Shown: positions 1 to 10,121, counted from the first letter of the stretch. The stretch: DNA of 64,000 nt from an uncultured Anaerolineales bacterium (GCA_937952305.1 CALFZO010000139.1:62001-126000), one strand, 5' to 3'. Numbers and translations: made by a program. Notes: generated from the letters alone by a model not told the origin.

Positions 1-797
1 ACGCGCGCCGCTTGCAGCGCGCCCAGGGCCATCAGATCGTTGTAGGCGATGACGGCGGTGGGGCGCTGCGAGACGGGCAGAGCCAGCAGCGCGCTCATCG
101 CCTGAAAACCGCCGTCGACGCTGGGGAAGCCGCCGGGACAGAATTCCGCGGGCAGCGTCAGGCCCGCGTCCTTCAGCGCTGCCTCGATGCCGAGGCGCCG
201 GGCCTGGGAAGTCTCCGACGAACCGGGACCGGGCAGATAGGCGATGCGGGTGTGGTGCAGGTCCAGCAGATGGCAGGTGGTCCGGTACGTGGCGGCCTGA
301 AAGTCAACCCCGACGCAAGCCACGTTGGACAGCCGCACGGAGCGGTTGATCATCACCATCGGCGCCCGCAGGTAGCGGCGGATCCCGGCCAGGTCTTTGG
401 TCGCCAGGATGCGCGAGCCGAGCACGATGACGCCCAGGACCTGCTGGCTGGCCAGCCGGCGCAGGAAGCGTTCCTCCCGCTGGGGGTTTTCCATGGTGTC
501 CAGCAGGATCGGCATGAACTCGTCAATACCGATCTCATCCTGCACGCCGCGCACAACTTCGGCGAAATATGGGTTGAGTATGTCCGGAATGAGCAGCGCG
601 ATCAGGCCCTGCCGCGCGGCTGAGGGGGCGCGCGGCGTCAGGGTGTAGCCAAGCTCGGCGACAGACGCCAGCACGCGAACGCGCACCTCCTCGCTGACCG
701 GGGTCGTGCTGTTTAGGACCCGGGAGACCGTGGACGCTGAGACACCGGCCCGACGGGCCACATCCCCGATCTTTGGACGGATTGTCTTTGTGCTCAT
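1..797 (-). CDS. LacI-family transcriptional regulator (3' end beyond the window)
   Basis: The reading frame starts at an ATG at 797 and is still open at the left edge, so about 265 residues are visible. Residues 8-30 form the LacI helix-turn-helix (KIGDVARRAGVSASTVSRVL), followed by the hinge and the periplasmic-binding-protein-like effector domain. That domain contains the typical ALLIPDILNPYFAEVV strand, a VDFQAA segment and AVIAYNDLMALGAL. The family are dimeric or tetrameric sugar- or metabolite-responsive repressors. The effector cannot be told from this fragment. It is divergent from the methyltransferase at 978, so the two probably share a control region (798-977). Missing C-terminal part: roughly 70 residues by family length. 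Confidence 0.93.
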   Translation of the reverse strand, partial: MSTKTIRPKIGDVARRAGVSASTVSRVLNSTTPVSEEVRVRVLASVAELGYTLTPRAPSAARQGLIALLIPDILNPYFAEVVRGVQDEIGIDEFMPILLDTMENPQREERFLRRLASQQVLGVIVLGSRILATKDLAGIRRYLRAPMVMINRSVRLSNVACVGVDFQAATYRTTCHLLDLHHTRIAYLPGPGSSETSQARRLGIEAALKDAGLTLPAEFCPGGFPSVDGGFQAMSALLALPVSQRPTAVIAYNDLMALGALQAAR

Positions 798-909
798 CTC
801 AGGCCGATCCTGACGGACAGAATATACGTAGACGGCTGAAAGAGACTGGCTTCTGTTGAAAAACCTGGCTTTGTTTCAGGAGTATTTCATGATCAAGGAG
901 CCGGCAACA

Positions 910-925
910 AGTGACGTTTGTCACA
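910..925. promoter_or_regulatory. CRP/FNR-like operator, class II position
   Basis: The sequence AGTGA-N6-TCACA matches the CRP-type consensus TGTGA-N6-TCACA at 9 of 10 positions, and the inner arms GTGAC/GTCAC (911-915/920-924) are a perfect dyad. A plausible -10 hexamer TACACT lies at 949-954. A start near 959-961 puts the box centre (917.5) at about -42, the classical class II activator position for the methyltransferase gene at 978. The -35 region is poor, as expected for an activator-dependent promoter. The box could also be read by the divergent regulator. Confidence 0.5.
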
Positions 926-977
926 ATAGGATGGCCGCGGGCGCTCTCTACACTAATGCAACCCCAAGGAGATCTCG

Positions 978-1847
978 ATGGCCACAAACCTGACCACCCG
1001 CCTGACATTCAAGGGTCACACGGTCGAAATTAGCCGAGATCGGCCCGTCATTATGATTGGGGAGCGCATCAACCCGACCGGACGCAAAGAGATGCTGCTG
1101 GCGTTGGAGGCTGGGGATTTTGAGGCCGTCCGCCGTGACGCTCTGGCCCAGGTGGAGGCGGGCGCGGCCGTCCTCGACGTGAACGCGGGCGTGCCGGGCG
1201 CCGACGAGCCGGCGCTCCTGGCACGCGTCCTGGAAACGACCATGGCCGCCGTGTCGGCGCCGCTGGCGATTGACACGGCCAACCCGGAGGCGTTAGAGGC
1301 CGCGCTTCGGCTTTATCCCGGCAAGGCGCTGGTGAATTCGGTCAACGGCGAGGCGCGCGCGCTCGAGACCGTGTTGCCCCTGGTAAAGGCGCATGGCGCG
1401 GCCGTCATCGGTCTCTGCATCGACGACGACGGGATTCCGCCGACGCCGGAGGCGCGCGTGAAGGTGGCCGAGAAGATCCTGAACCGGGCCGGCCAGCTCG
1501 GCCTGGCGGCGGAAGACGTTGTGATCGATCCCTTGGCGATGGCCCTCGCCGCGGACAGCCGCGCGGCCAGGGTGACACTGCAGACGATTGAGCTGGTGGT
1601 GCGCGAGTTCGGCGTGAACGTGACGCTGGGAGCCAGCAACGTTTCCCACGGCCTGCCGGACCGCAAATACATCAACGCCGCCTTCATGGCGTTGGCCCTG
1701 CAGGCCGGTGTGACCTGCCCGATCACGAACCCGCTGATCCAGGAAGTGAGCGCCGCCGTGCTGGCCACCGATCTTTGCCTGGGCCGCGATCCGGACAGTC
1801 GCCGCTGGATCAAGGCTTATCGGCGGCGACAACCGAAGAAGGTCTGA
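978..1847 (+). CDS. Methyltetrahydrofolate:corrinoid methyltransferase-like protein (pterin-binding domain)
   Basis: A 289-aa single-domain TIM barrel of the dihydropteroate-synthase/MeTr superfamily. Near the N-terminus is GERINPTG, the form seen in methyltransferases, as in the MetH pterin domain. LDVNAGVPG, IDTANPEALEAAL, NSVNGE, DPLAMALAAD and LGASNVSHGLPDR follow in family order; the Asn/Asp residues in these loops contact the pterin. Such proteins move a methyl group from methyl-H4folate to a corrinoid protein (acetyl-CoA pathway or O-demethylase systems). No corrinoid protein or other C1 gene is adjacent, so the partner is unknown. The start is fixed by an AAGGAG ribosome site ending about 6 nt before the ATG. 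It is probably controlled from the shared region with the LacI-type gene and the CRP/FNR-like box. Confidence 0.85.
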   Translation: MATNLTTRLTFKGHTVEISRDRPVIMIGERINPTGRKEMLLALEAGDFEAVRRDALAQVEAGAAVLDVNAGVPGADEPALLARVLETTMAAVSAPLAIDTANPEALEAALRLYPGKALVNSVNGEARALETVLPLVKAHGAAVIGLCIDDDGIPPTPEARVKVAEKILNRAGQLGLAAEDVVIDPLAMALAADSRAARVTLQTIELVVREFGVNVTLGASNVSHGLPDRKYINAAFMALALQAGVTCPITNPLIQEVSAAVLATDLCLGRDPDSRRWIKAYRRRQPKKV

Positions 1848-1956
1848 AGCGAACGCGCGGCGGCCGCAGCCACCCGCGGCCAGCCGTTAGCGGAATTGCG
1901 TTGCGCCCCCGGCGGCCGCGCCTCCGCTGCGCCCGACGCGCTGTCCCGCCAAACAA

Positions 1957-1990
1957 CCCGCCTCCGGTGTCGGGCTGCACCGGAGGCGGG
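1957..1990. terminator. Perfect 13-bp hairpin between convergent genes
   Basis: CCCGCCTCCGGTG (1957-1969) pairs perfectly with 1978-1990 around an 8-nt loop. Read on the minus strand the stem is followed by TTGTTT, so it is a good intrinsic terminator for glmS. On the plus strand the tail is not T-rich, so it is a weaker stop for the methyltransferase gene. Confidence 0.75.
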
Positions 1991-2019
1991 CACTCTAGCG
2001 ATTAGTCAAACACCGGCGC

Positions 2020-3855
<1,836 letters not shown>

Positions 3856-4309
3856 GGCAGTGTCTCCTAGTGAGTGGAGCGATTACTTTGGATTGGCAGG
3901 TCGCAGGTGAAGACAACGCCCGCCGCCTGGGCCGGCCGCTGTCTTCCAATCTGAAACCTGGGCGCCACCGCCCGCCCTTTATCCCGCCGTCGCCGACGGG
4001 CTTATGGGGCAGACTTGTTGGGACGAGGACGTCCGTTGGGGGAAAAGATAGGGGTCGTGGCTGGACCCCGGCGGCTTCCGCTGAACCCTCGCTTTTCGGC
4101 CGAAGCGCTGCACGCTCCGCCTTAACCCTGCCCTGCGGCAGGAACCGCCACCTCGTTATCCCAGCGATGAGCAACGCTCACCGGCAGCCTGCGGATGCCA
4201 CCGACGCGCCAAAAGAGCGCGTCGGCGCTGGGACCATGCGCTCATCTTCCCCGTGCGTGATTTACCCGATAGTCACCTCCGCTGTGCCTGACCAAAACGG
4301 CCGGCTCTT
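3856..4309 (-). ncRNA. Structured glmS 5' leader, possible riboswitch or attenuator of unknown class
   Basis: No coding signal is convincing in this stretch. On the minus strand it holds, in transcription order: a four-way junction (4159-4233), a 6-bp hairpin CCTGCC/GGCAGG (4127-4142), and a terminator-like hairpin GGGGTC/GACCCC followed by TATCTTTT (4042-4069). A last long stem lies close to the ribosome site: GAAGACA 3909-3915 with TGTCTTC 3940-3946, extended by GATTG/CAATC at 3891-3951. The junction arms are TCCCAGCG/CGCTGGGA (8 bp), CCGACGCGC/GCGCGTCGG (9 bp, 7-nt loop), GGCA/TGCC and TGAGC/GCTCA, all perfectly paired. A terminator about 240 nt downstream of the promoter but 190 nt before the gene suggests premature-termination control. 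I could not match the glmS ribozyme core, T-box, cobalamin or RNase P signatures. Confidence 0.5.
4042..4069 (-). terminator. Intrinsic terminator inside the glmS leader
   Basis: On the minus strand a 6-bp all-paired stem GGGGTC/GACCCC with a 7-nt loop is followed by TATCTTTT. It lies between the glmS promoter and the glmS start codon, so full-length mRNA requires read-through or an alternative fold. Confidence 0.55.
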
Positions 4310-4315
4310 GGCTTA

Positions 4316-4345
4316 CTTATACCGCATCCAGGGCGGCGCGTGCAA
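4316..4345 (-). promoter_or_regulatory. Sigma-70-type promoter of the glmS transcript
   Basis: On the minus strand: -35 TTGCAC (4340-4345), an 18-bp spacer, -10 TATAAG (4316-4321). Predicted start near 4309. It sits just beyond the stop codon of the upstream MFS gene, so glmS can be transcribed independently of the large upstream gene run. Confidence 0.6.
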
Positions 4346-4359
4346 TTGGGAAACCTGAC

Positions 4360-5619
4360 CTACCCGGGCGCGGCCCGGCCAGAGGCCGCCTGCCCGGCCG
4401 AGGCTGGGCCGCCCGTGACGCGCAGCGCCGTCGCCCAGGCCGCCAGCGCCGCCAGCGCCGCCGCCGCCAGCCAGACCGCCACCTGGCGCGGGTCGGCGGC
4501 CGGCCGGTCCAGCAGCAGGCTGTTGGACCAGACTCCGAGCGACGCGACCAGCGTGAAAAACGCCAGGTCCAGCGCATACACGCGGCCGAGCACATGGTTG
4601 GGCACTTTCAACTGCAGGAGCACATCGCTGTACGTCCAGTTGATCGAGCCGCCCATGCCGCGCAGCACCCAGCCGGCCAGCGCCACCGGCAGCGACGGCG
4701 CCAGCCCCACCAGCAGCCAGCCGGAGGCCGACAGGGCATAGCCGCCCGCGATCCAGCGCTGCAGGCTGCGCGCGCTGCCGTCGTGCAGACGGTCGCCCAG
4801 GAGCGGGCCGAGCACGGTGCCCACCCCCATGAAGGCCAGCATCAGGCCGAGCGCCGCGCCGCCGTCCGCGTCCAGCGGGAAGACGCGCCGCGCATAGACG
4901 GCGGCCAGCACGTCTACGCTGCCGAGCTGCCCCAGCCCTTTCACCAGCGCGGTCACGCCGATGTGAACGTGCGTGCGGACGTAGCGCCAGCCGGCCAGCA
5001 GGTCGGTCCAGCCGCCGGCGTGCGTGTGCAGCGTGGGCCGCGGCGGGGCCGCGAGGCGGCTGATCAGGACAGCCGAGATCACGAAGCTCAACGCGTCGAT
5101 CACCAGGGCGGCCGGCGCGCCGAGCAGCGCCGCCACCAGGCCGCCCACGGCTGCGCCGAGGGACAGCATCGCGGACCAGGTGACGCTGGACAGGACGTTG
5201 GCGGTGAGCAGATCGTCGGCGGGCACGACGCTGGGCACCAGCGCGGCGCGGGCCGGCTCGAAAAAGGCCGAGACCATGAACTGCGCGGCGGTGAGCGCGT
5301 AGAGCAGCCAGGCCCGGTCGGGGCCATCCACCAAAAGGAAGCCAAGGACGATGACGGCGCGCAGCAGGTCGGCGGTCACCAGGATCGTGCGCCGGCTGAA
5401 GCGGTCCGCGGCCAGCCCGGCCAGCGGGCCGACCAGGAACGGCGGCAGCGAGCGGGCCAGGAACAGGCCGCCGACGGCCAGGCTGGAGTCGGTGTAGCGG
5501 TTGACCAGCATCACCGTGGCGATGGCGCTGAACCAATCCCCCAGCAGGCTGACGAGCTGAGCCAGCCACAGCAGCCGGAATTGAGGCTGGCGGCGCAGCA
5601 GGGCGAGGTAGGCGTTCAT
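4360..5619 (-). CDS. MFS transporter, exporter type (MFS_3-like)
   Basis: A 419-aa protein with 12 predicted membrane spans, an N-terminal LLRRQPQFRLLWLAQLVSLLGDW stretch split over TM1, and the loop 2-3 motif PLAGLAADRFSRR (Gly-x-x-x-Asp-Arg-x-x-Arg-Arg). This is typical of EntS-like and macrolide-type exporters. A second half-repeat GPLLGDRLHDG follows the central loop. The substrate cannot be inferred. It is the last gene of the long minus-strand run and starts 16 nt downstream of the radical-SAM gene, so it is probably co-transcribed. Confidence 0.88.
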   Translation of the reverse strand: MNAYLALLRRQPQFRLLWLAQLVSLLGDWFSAIATVMLVNRYTDSSLAVGGLFLARSLPPFLVGPLAGLAADRFSRRTILVTADLLRAVIVLGFLLVDGPDRAWLLYALTAAQFMVSAFFEPARAALVPSVVPADDLLTANVLSSVTWSAMLSLGAAVGGLVAALLGAPAALVIDALSFVISAVLISRLAAPPRPTLHTHAGGWTDLLAGWRYVRTHVHIGVTALVKGLGQLGSVDVLAAVYARRVFPLDADGGAALGLMLAFMGVGTVLGPLLGDRLHDGSARSLQRWIAGGYALSASGWLLVGLAPSLPVALAGWVLRGMGGSINWTYSDVLLQLKVPNHVLGRVYALDLAFFTLVASLGVWSNSLLLDRPAADPRQVAVWLAAAALAALAAWATALRVTGGPASAGQAASGRAAPG

Positions 5620-5635
5620 CGCGGCGCGGCGGCCG

Positions 5636-7081
5636 TCACAGATACTTCTCCACCGACCAGCCGCCGGCCTTCATCGGCTGCGGGGCGGCCTCCGGCCGGG
5701 CCGGGTCGAAAGCCAGGACGTTCCGACCGGTGAAGGCGTCCAGCACGTCGCCCAACGCATCGGCCAGGAAGACCGGCTTGCCCAGCGCCTGCGCGATCGC
5801 CAGCGGCGGCACGTCGTCCAGGCTGATCCCGTCCGGGTGGTCGAACATCACGCGCGGCAGCACCACAAACTCGCCCAGGTCGCGGCCCTGCAGCTGCGCG
5901 AGCACGTCCTGGCCCATGAGCAGCCCAGCGACCGTGATGGTGTGGCCCAACCGCTCGTTGAGGATCGGGCTGACCTGGAGGCGCGTCCCGGCCAGAGCGT
6001 CGAACTCCCGGGCGGCTTTCTCCAGCGTCGGCGCGAAGAGGGTGGCGGTGGCGAGGGTGGCGGTGCGAAGCTGGAGATGGGGGACTGGAGACTGTCCTCT
6101 TAGTCTCCCATCTCTAATTTCTCTCTTGGAACGCCGCCACTCGTCCAGAAAGTCCCGCACCAGGCCGAGGCCGTTCTCCTGCAACGCCAGGCCGTCGTAA
6201 TACTTCCTGGCCGGGAGGCGCGTCCCAGTCTGCAGGAACCATTCGTCGGTGGGATAGACGAAGCCCACGCCCAGCCGCTGGCGATACTCGGCCTGCCAGC
6301 CGCGCACGGCCTGCAGCACGGCGCGGGCCTCCTCCACGGTGTGCGGCCGGCGCCCGTACTTGTGGTGTTTGGTCAGGCCCACCGGCACCACGCTCACCGA
6401 GGCCACGGCCGGGTACAGCGCGGCCAGGTCGCGCACCGACTTCTCCAGGTAGGGGCCGTCGTTCAGGCCGGGCGTGACCACGAGCTGGGTGTGGACCTCG
6501 ATCCCGCGCTCCGCCAGCCAGCGCAACTGCTCCAGGACGTCAGGCGCGTTTTTGTTCGCCAGGCAGGCGCGGCGGTTCTCCAGGTCGGTGGAGTGGACCG
6601 AGACGTAGAGCGGCGAGAGGCGCTGCGCGTCGATGCGGCGCCAATCCCGCTCGCTCAAGTTGGTGAGGGTGACGAAGTGCCCGTACAGGAACGAGTAACG
6701 GTAGTCGTCGTCCTTGATGTAGAGCGTGCGGCGCATGCGCGGCGCGGTCTGCAGGACGAAGCAGAACGGGCACAGGTTGTTACAGCGGCGGATGTCGATA
6801 TCAAAGGTGGGGTGGACGAACTCCAGGCCGAGCGGCTGGCCAGCAGAACGCCAGCCGCGCGCGACTGACCGGCCGCCGTCACGCTGGTACTCGATCTCGA
6901 CCTCGTCCTCGGCCGCGTAGAACTGCACGTCGATGACATCCTCGACCGGCTGGCCGTTGACGGCCAGGACTTCGTCGCCGGGGCGCAAGCCCAGCGCGGC
7001 GGCCAGCGACTCCGCGGCCACGGCCTGGATCAGGCCGGCGTAGGTTTTAGGCTCAGTCTCGTGAAAAGTCAGGTCGGCCAC
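5636..7081 (-). CDS. PDZ-radical SAM-DUF512 protein
   Basis: 481 aa from a GTG start that overlaps the GNAT stop by 13 nt. Residues 5-60 are a PDZ-like domain (GLRPGDEVLAVNGQPV). A radical-SAM region follows with Cys100, Cys104 and Cys107 (CNNLCPFC, CX3CX2C) for the 4Fe-4S cluster, and the C-terminal third is DUF512 (GLLMGQDVLAQL, LPRVMF). This architecture is common in Firmicutes and Chloroflexi; the reaction is unknown. Around residues 320-337 the conserved region is interrupted by a Thr/Ala/Arg-rich segment (TATLATATLF and flanks). It is encoded by a 7-nt-repeat palindrome (6070-6122) that reads in frame and looks like an inserted repeat. Confidence 0.9.
   Translation of the reverse strand: MADLTFHETEPKTYAGLIQAVAAESLAAALGLRPGDEVLAVNGQPVEDVIDVQFYAAEDEVEIEYQRDGGRSVARGWRSAGQPLGLEFVHPTFDIDIRRCNNLCPFCFVLQTAPRMRRTLYIKDDDYRYSFLYGHFVTLTNLSERDWRRIDAQRLSPLYVSVHSTDLENRRACLANKNAPDVLEQLRWLAERGIEVHTQLVVTPGLNDGPYLEKSVRDLAALYPAVASVSVVPVGLTKHHKYGRRPHTVEEARAVLQAVRGWQAEYRQRLGVGFVYPTDEWFLQTGTRLPARKYYDGLALQENGLGLVRDFLDEWRRSKREIRDGRLRGQSPVPHLQLRTATLATATLFAPTLEKAAREFDALAGTRLQVSPILNERLGHTITVAGLLMGQDVLAQLQGRDLGEFVVLPRVMFDHPDGISLDDVPPLAIAQALGKPVFLADALGDVLDAFTGRNVLAFDPARPEAAPQPMKAGGWSVEKYL
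6070..6122. repeat. Heptanucleotide-phased imperfect palindrome inside the DUF512 gene
   Basis: The bases are markedly richer in A/T than the surroundings. They can be written as successive 7-mers such as AGATGGG, AGACTAA, AGTCTCC and AGTCCCC. The first half is the approximate reverse complement of the second (AGATGGGAGACT against AGTCTCC and CCATCT). The same layout recurs at 14505-14588, 27427-27482 and 28467-28530. Confidence 0.6.
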
Positions 7082-7761
7082 GCCTCATGCTCCAGCAACG
7101 CCTGGTCCAGGTAACCCTGACGCCGGGCCCGCGCCAGGAAAGCCCGGAAGTCCGGCCGTTCCAACCGGCGCCGGAACTCGACCGCGTCCAGGTGATAGAT
7201 CTCGGACTCAATCCGGCCCACCTCCGGATAGTGCTCGGCAATCCAGCCGACGGCCGTGAAGCCGGCCACTTCCAGGAACGGCAGCGCCGCCCGATTATAG
7301 ACGGGGACGCGCAGGATCGTCGTGATCAGGCTCGGATAGACGGCCAGCGCCCGGTGGACGCTGGCGAAGGCCAGGTATTTGGCGAAGACACGGCTGGCGT
7401 CATCCGGCAGGCAGCCCAGCTGCTCGTAGAAGGCGAAGGGCCGGCCCGCGATATCGCCGCCCAGCGTCCCGAGAAAAGTCGCGTCCCAGCGGGCCCGCTG
7501 GGCGCGCTGCCACAGGTCACTGCTCAGGACCGAGGCGTGTCCGAGCACGATCGAGAAGCCCGCCACCCGGCCGGCGGCGTCGTCGGCGGCCACCAGCACG
7601 TCGTCGTGTTCGATGAAGTAGGCGTACTGGGCCAGGGTCGTCCCGAGCAGGAAGCCGCCGCGCGGGGCCTGGCCGGGGTCGGCCGGCAGGCGCAGGTGGC
7701 GCTTCACGTCCAAGAGCGCCGGCGCATCGGCGGGCCGCGCCGGGCGGATGAGCACGGGCAT
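7069..7761 (-). CDS. GNAT-family N-acetyltransferase
   Basis: 230 aa, starting IRPARPADAPALLDVKRHL, the usual first strand and helix of GNAT proteins. The acetyl-CoA binding region is divergent. The C-terminal PVYNRAALPFLEVAGFTAVGW matches the family's last strand-helix, where a bulky side residue packs against the cofactor. It is longer than a minimal GNAT domain, with about 40 extra C-terminal residues (an Arg-rich helix). The substrate is unknown. It lies 25 nt below the desaturase and overlaps the radical-SAM start, so coupled translation with that gene is likely. Confidence 0.72.
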   Translation of the reverse strand: MPVLIRPARPADAPALLDVKRHLRLPADPGQAPRGGFLLGTTLAQYAYFIEHDDVLVAADDAAGRVAGFSIVLGHASVLSSDLWQRAQRARWDATFLGTLGGDIAGRPFAFYEQLGCLPDDASRVFAKYLAFASVHRALAVYPSLITTILRVPVYNRAALPFLEVAGFTAVGWIAEHYPEVGRIESEIYHLDAVEFRRRLERPDFRAFLARARRQGYLDQALLEHEAWPT

Positions 7762-7786
7762 GGGGTCTCGGGCCGCGCCGCCGGGC

Positions 7787-8809
7787 TCAGTCTTCCCAGT
7801 GCACGAACAGGTGCGGTGTCGGGTCGGCGTCCCGGACGTACACCACGGTTGGGCCGTGGAGCTGGTTCAGCACCGCCCGCCACAGGGACCCGGCGGTCTG
7901 GTTCTTCTCGGCGAACGGCCCCGGCAGTTCGGCGTGCCGTTCCGGCAGCTCGTACCACGGGAGATTGGGGTACATGTGGTGCGTGGCGTGCTCGTTGAAA
8001 TTGAGCAGCAGCCAGCGGAAGAAGCCGGCGCTGCGGATGGCGCGCACGTTGAAGCGCACCTGCGCGCCGAGCGTGGTGTGATAGTGGAAGACGTAGACCA
8101 GCAGCGACCAGATCCAGGCGAAAGCCAGCAGCGGCAAGCCGAGGGTGAACAGCCAGACGCGCCCGCCCCCCAGCGCGGCCACGGCCAGGTGGAAGGCCAC
8201 GCCGGCCAGGAACTGCGCCCACGCGATCAGGCGGTCCCGCCCGTTCCAGTTTCTGAAAGCCGGCGATATCCGCTGGGCTTGGGGTGTCGGCATACCCAGA
8301 AAGAGCACGATCGAGACCAGCGAGTGCAGGAACCAGCCGCCGGCGAAGATGCCCAGGTACCACAACGTGTAGCCGACAGCGCGCACCAGCGGCGTCACCG
8401 GCCAGGGCGAGACGAAGACATCCAGGGCCGAGGTGTTGTGGTCGCGCCGGTTGAAGCCGTGGTGGAAGACGTGGATCTTGCGATAGATCTGCAGCGGCAC
8501 CAGGATGGTCAACAGCAGCGCCTGGCCGAGCCCGTCGTTAAGCAGCGGGCGGCGCGGCGCGATCTTCTTGTGCGCGGCCTCGTGCGCGACGATGTAGATG
8601 CGCTGGAGCAGCAGGCCCTGGGCCAGCAGCACGCCGGCATACGCGAGCGAGACCAGCCCGCCCGCGCCGAACTGCGGCCCGAGCCAGTTGGCCAGCGCGG
8701 CCAGCCCCCCAAAGCCGGCCACCGTCTCGCCGATGACGCGCGCGGTGAGCCAGGCGTGGCGGGCCGCCGACTTGGCCGCCGCCGGGGCCGCGGTCTCAAC
8801 GGGGTTCAT
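7787..8809 (-). CDS. Membrane fatty acid desaturase
   Basis: 340 aa with the three His boxes of membrane di-iron desaturases: HEAAH (76-80), HVFHH (113-117) and HATHH (about 270). Two pairs of hydrophobic segments separate the boxes. It would introduce a double bond into acyl chains at the membrane face using O2 and an electron donor. It is in the same run as plsC (two genes upstream), which supports a role in membrane lipid composition. The third box has the NEHATHHMYPN form usual for the family. A carotenoid-modifying relative is the main alternative. Confidence 0.9.
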   Translation of the reverse strand: MNPVETAAPAAAKSAARHAWLTARVIGETVAGFGGLAALANWLGPQFGAGGLVSLAYAGVLLAQGLLLQRIYIVAHEAAHKKIAPRRPLLNDGLGQALLLTILVPLQIYRKIHVFHHGFNRRDHNTSALDVFVSPWPVTPLVRAVGYTLWYLGIFAGGWFLHSLVSIVLFLGMPTPQAQRISPAFRNWNGRDRLIAWAQFLAGVAFHLAVAALGGGRVWLFTLGLPLLAFAWIWSLLVYVFHYHTTLGAQVRFNVRAIRSAGFFRWLLLNFNEHATHHMYPNLPWYELPERHAELPGPFAEKNQTAGSLWRAVLNQLHGPTVVYVRDADPTPHLFVHWED

Positions 8810-8824
8810 GCCAGCCCTCCTGGT

Positions 8825-9370
8825 TCAGGGGTGCGCGTCCATGTACGCCTGGCGCTGGGCTTCCAGCTTCTCCCAGATCGCCGCCGGCACCAGCGCGCGG
8901 ATGGCGGCGTAGACAGCCTGGACGGCCTCCTGGTCGGCGGCGGAGACGTGGGCCGGGAGCGCGTACACGCGGCCGTCTACCGTGATCTCGGCCCACTCCA
9001 CTTCACCGCCCACGGGCGGGTCGTCCACGTCGGCCCAGCGCTCGCGCAGCACGCCGCGCGCCACGGCCAGGGCATACAGCGCGTCCAGGTCGGCCGCGCT
9101 CAGAGCCAGGGGCTCGGTCCACACCGGCGGATTGCTGAAGGCGTAGTCAGGCTGATAAGCGATGCTCCCGCTCTCGCCGGGACCAATGCGGAGGGTGTAC
9201 GCGTAGTGGTAGGGCGGCGGGAGGCTGCCCTCCTGCCACTCGTAGACCACGGCGAAATCGGCGGGGCGTGAGGCGGGCATGGCGGGTTGACACGCAGACA
9301 GCAGGAGCAGGCCGAGGCTGAGCCCGAGCGCCGGGAGGGCGGCCGCAGGACGACGCCGGTGGGCGGTCAC
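8825..9370 (-). CDS. Putative lipoprotein of unknown function
   Basis: 181 aa from a GTG start that overlaps the plsC stop as GTGA, so translation is probably coupled. The N-terminus has an Arg-rich stretch, a Leu-rich hydrophobic core and a lipobox LLSAC, giving a lipid-anchored exported protein. The mature part contains short beta-like segments (DFAVVYEWQEG, WAEITVDGRVYALP) and a helical end. I do not recognise the family. Confidence 0.75.
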   Translation of the reverse strand: MTAHRRRPAAALPALGLSLGLLLLSACQPAMPASRPADFAVVYEWQEGSLPPPYHYAYTLRIGPGESGSIAYQPDYAFSNPPVWTEPLALSAADLDALYALAVARGVLRERWADVDDPPVGGEVEWAEITVDGRVYALPAHVSAADQEAVQAVYAAIRALVPAAIWEKLEAQRQAYMDAHP

Positions 9371-10116
9371 ACGAACTCGAGCGTCTCGGTGGTCGCTTGG
9401 GCCAGGTTGGCGTAATAGCCGCGCCGATGCGCGGGCAGTTGCGCGGCCAGCACGTACATGGCCTCGTCCGTCATCTGGCGCAGGCGTTCACGCGGCAAGC
9501 GGCCGGACACGGGCTTAAAACGGAACGGCCGCCCCATCTCGAAGTACGCGCCCGGCCAGCCGGAATTCCACGGACCGACGAGCGTGGGATAACCGGGCGT
9601 GTGATAGACGGCGGTGGGCACGATCGGCGCGCCGCTCTTGTGGGCGATGTAGGCCACGCCCTCCTTGGCCTGCTCCAGGGCGGCGTGCCGGGTGGCCTCC
9701 GGCGCAATCAGCAGGACCTCGCCGGCCGCCAGCACCGCCAGCGCCCGCTCCAGCGCGCGGCGGTCCAGCTCATGCCGATGCACCGGGATGACGTCCCACA
9801 AGCGCGTGAAGAAGCCCCACACCGGCAGGGCGTGGACTTCGGCCTTGGCCAGCGGCACGATGTTGCGCGGCAGATTGCCGAGCACCACCACCGGGTCCAG
9901 GAAGGCGATGTGGTTGATCATGATGATCGCCGGCCCGTTGCGCGGCAGGTGCTCGAGGCCGGCGATGCGGTCGTAATCGATGCGCGCCAGGAAGCGCCAG
10001 CCGATGTTGCGGATCAGCCAGCGCAGGACGCGCCGCCGGGGCTCCAGGCGGGCATGGTCGTAGGCGGGTCGGGCGGCGGCGGCGGTTGTGGGCAGGGTTT
10101 GGGCGTCGCGGGTCAC
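9367..10116 (-). CDS. plsC: 1-acyl-sn-glycerol-3-phosphate acyltransferase-like (PlsC family)
   Basis: 249 aa. The catalytic HX4D box is NHIAFLDP (His69, Asp74), with the later PEATRH block corresponding to the family's substrate-phosphate site (PEGTRS in E. coli; here Gly is Ala and Ser is His). It would transfer an acyl group to lysophosphatidic acid on the inner leaflet. It starts 5 nt after the pyrophosphatase-like gene and is coupled to the lipoprotein downstream. Membership of the acyltransferase family is clear. Exact substrate preference is inferred. Confidence 0.88.
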   Translation of the reverse strand: MTRDAQTLPTTAAAARPAYDHARLEPRRRVLRWLIRNIGWRFLARIDYDRIAGLEHLPRNGPAIIMINHIAFLDPVVVLGNLPRNIVPLAKAEVHALPVWGFFTRLWDVIPVHRHELDRRALERALAVLAAGEVLLIAPEATRHAALEQAKEGVAYIAHKSGAPIVPTAVYHTPGYPTLVGPWNSGWPGAYFEMGRPFRFKPVSGRLPRERLRQMTDEAMYVLAAQLPAHRRGYYANLAQATTETLEFV

Positions 10117-10121
10117 GGGGG

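Noticed and set aside
856..878. TGAAA…TTTCA inverted half-sites as a LacI-type operator
   Set aside because: LacI operators normally have a central CG and compact arms. This spacing is too wide and the centre does not fit.
4153..4165. 13-nt identity (CGTTATCCCAGCG) between the glmS leader region and the ileS leader
   Set aside because: It is in opposite orientation relative to the two genes, and a 13-mer match is expected by chance in 64 kb.
3856..4309. glmS ribozyme, T-box, cobalamin, c-di-GMP or RNase P RNA in the glmS leader
   Set aside because: None of their conserved cores could be located. A CACGCAC string and a GGTGGCGGTTCC string look similar at first but lack the rest of the motifs.
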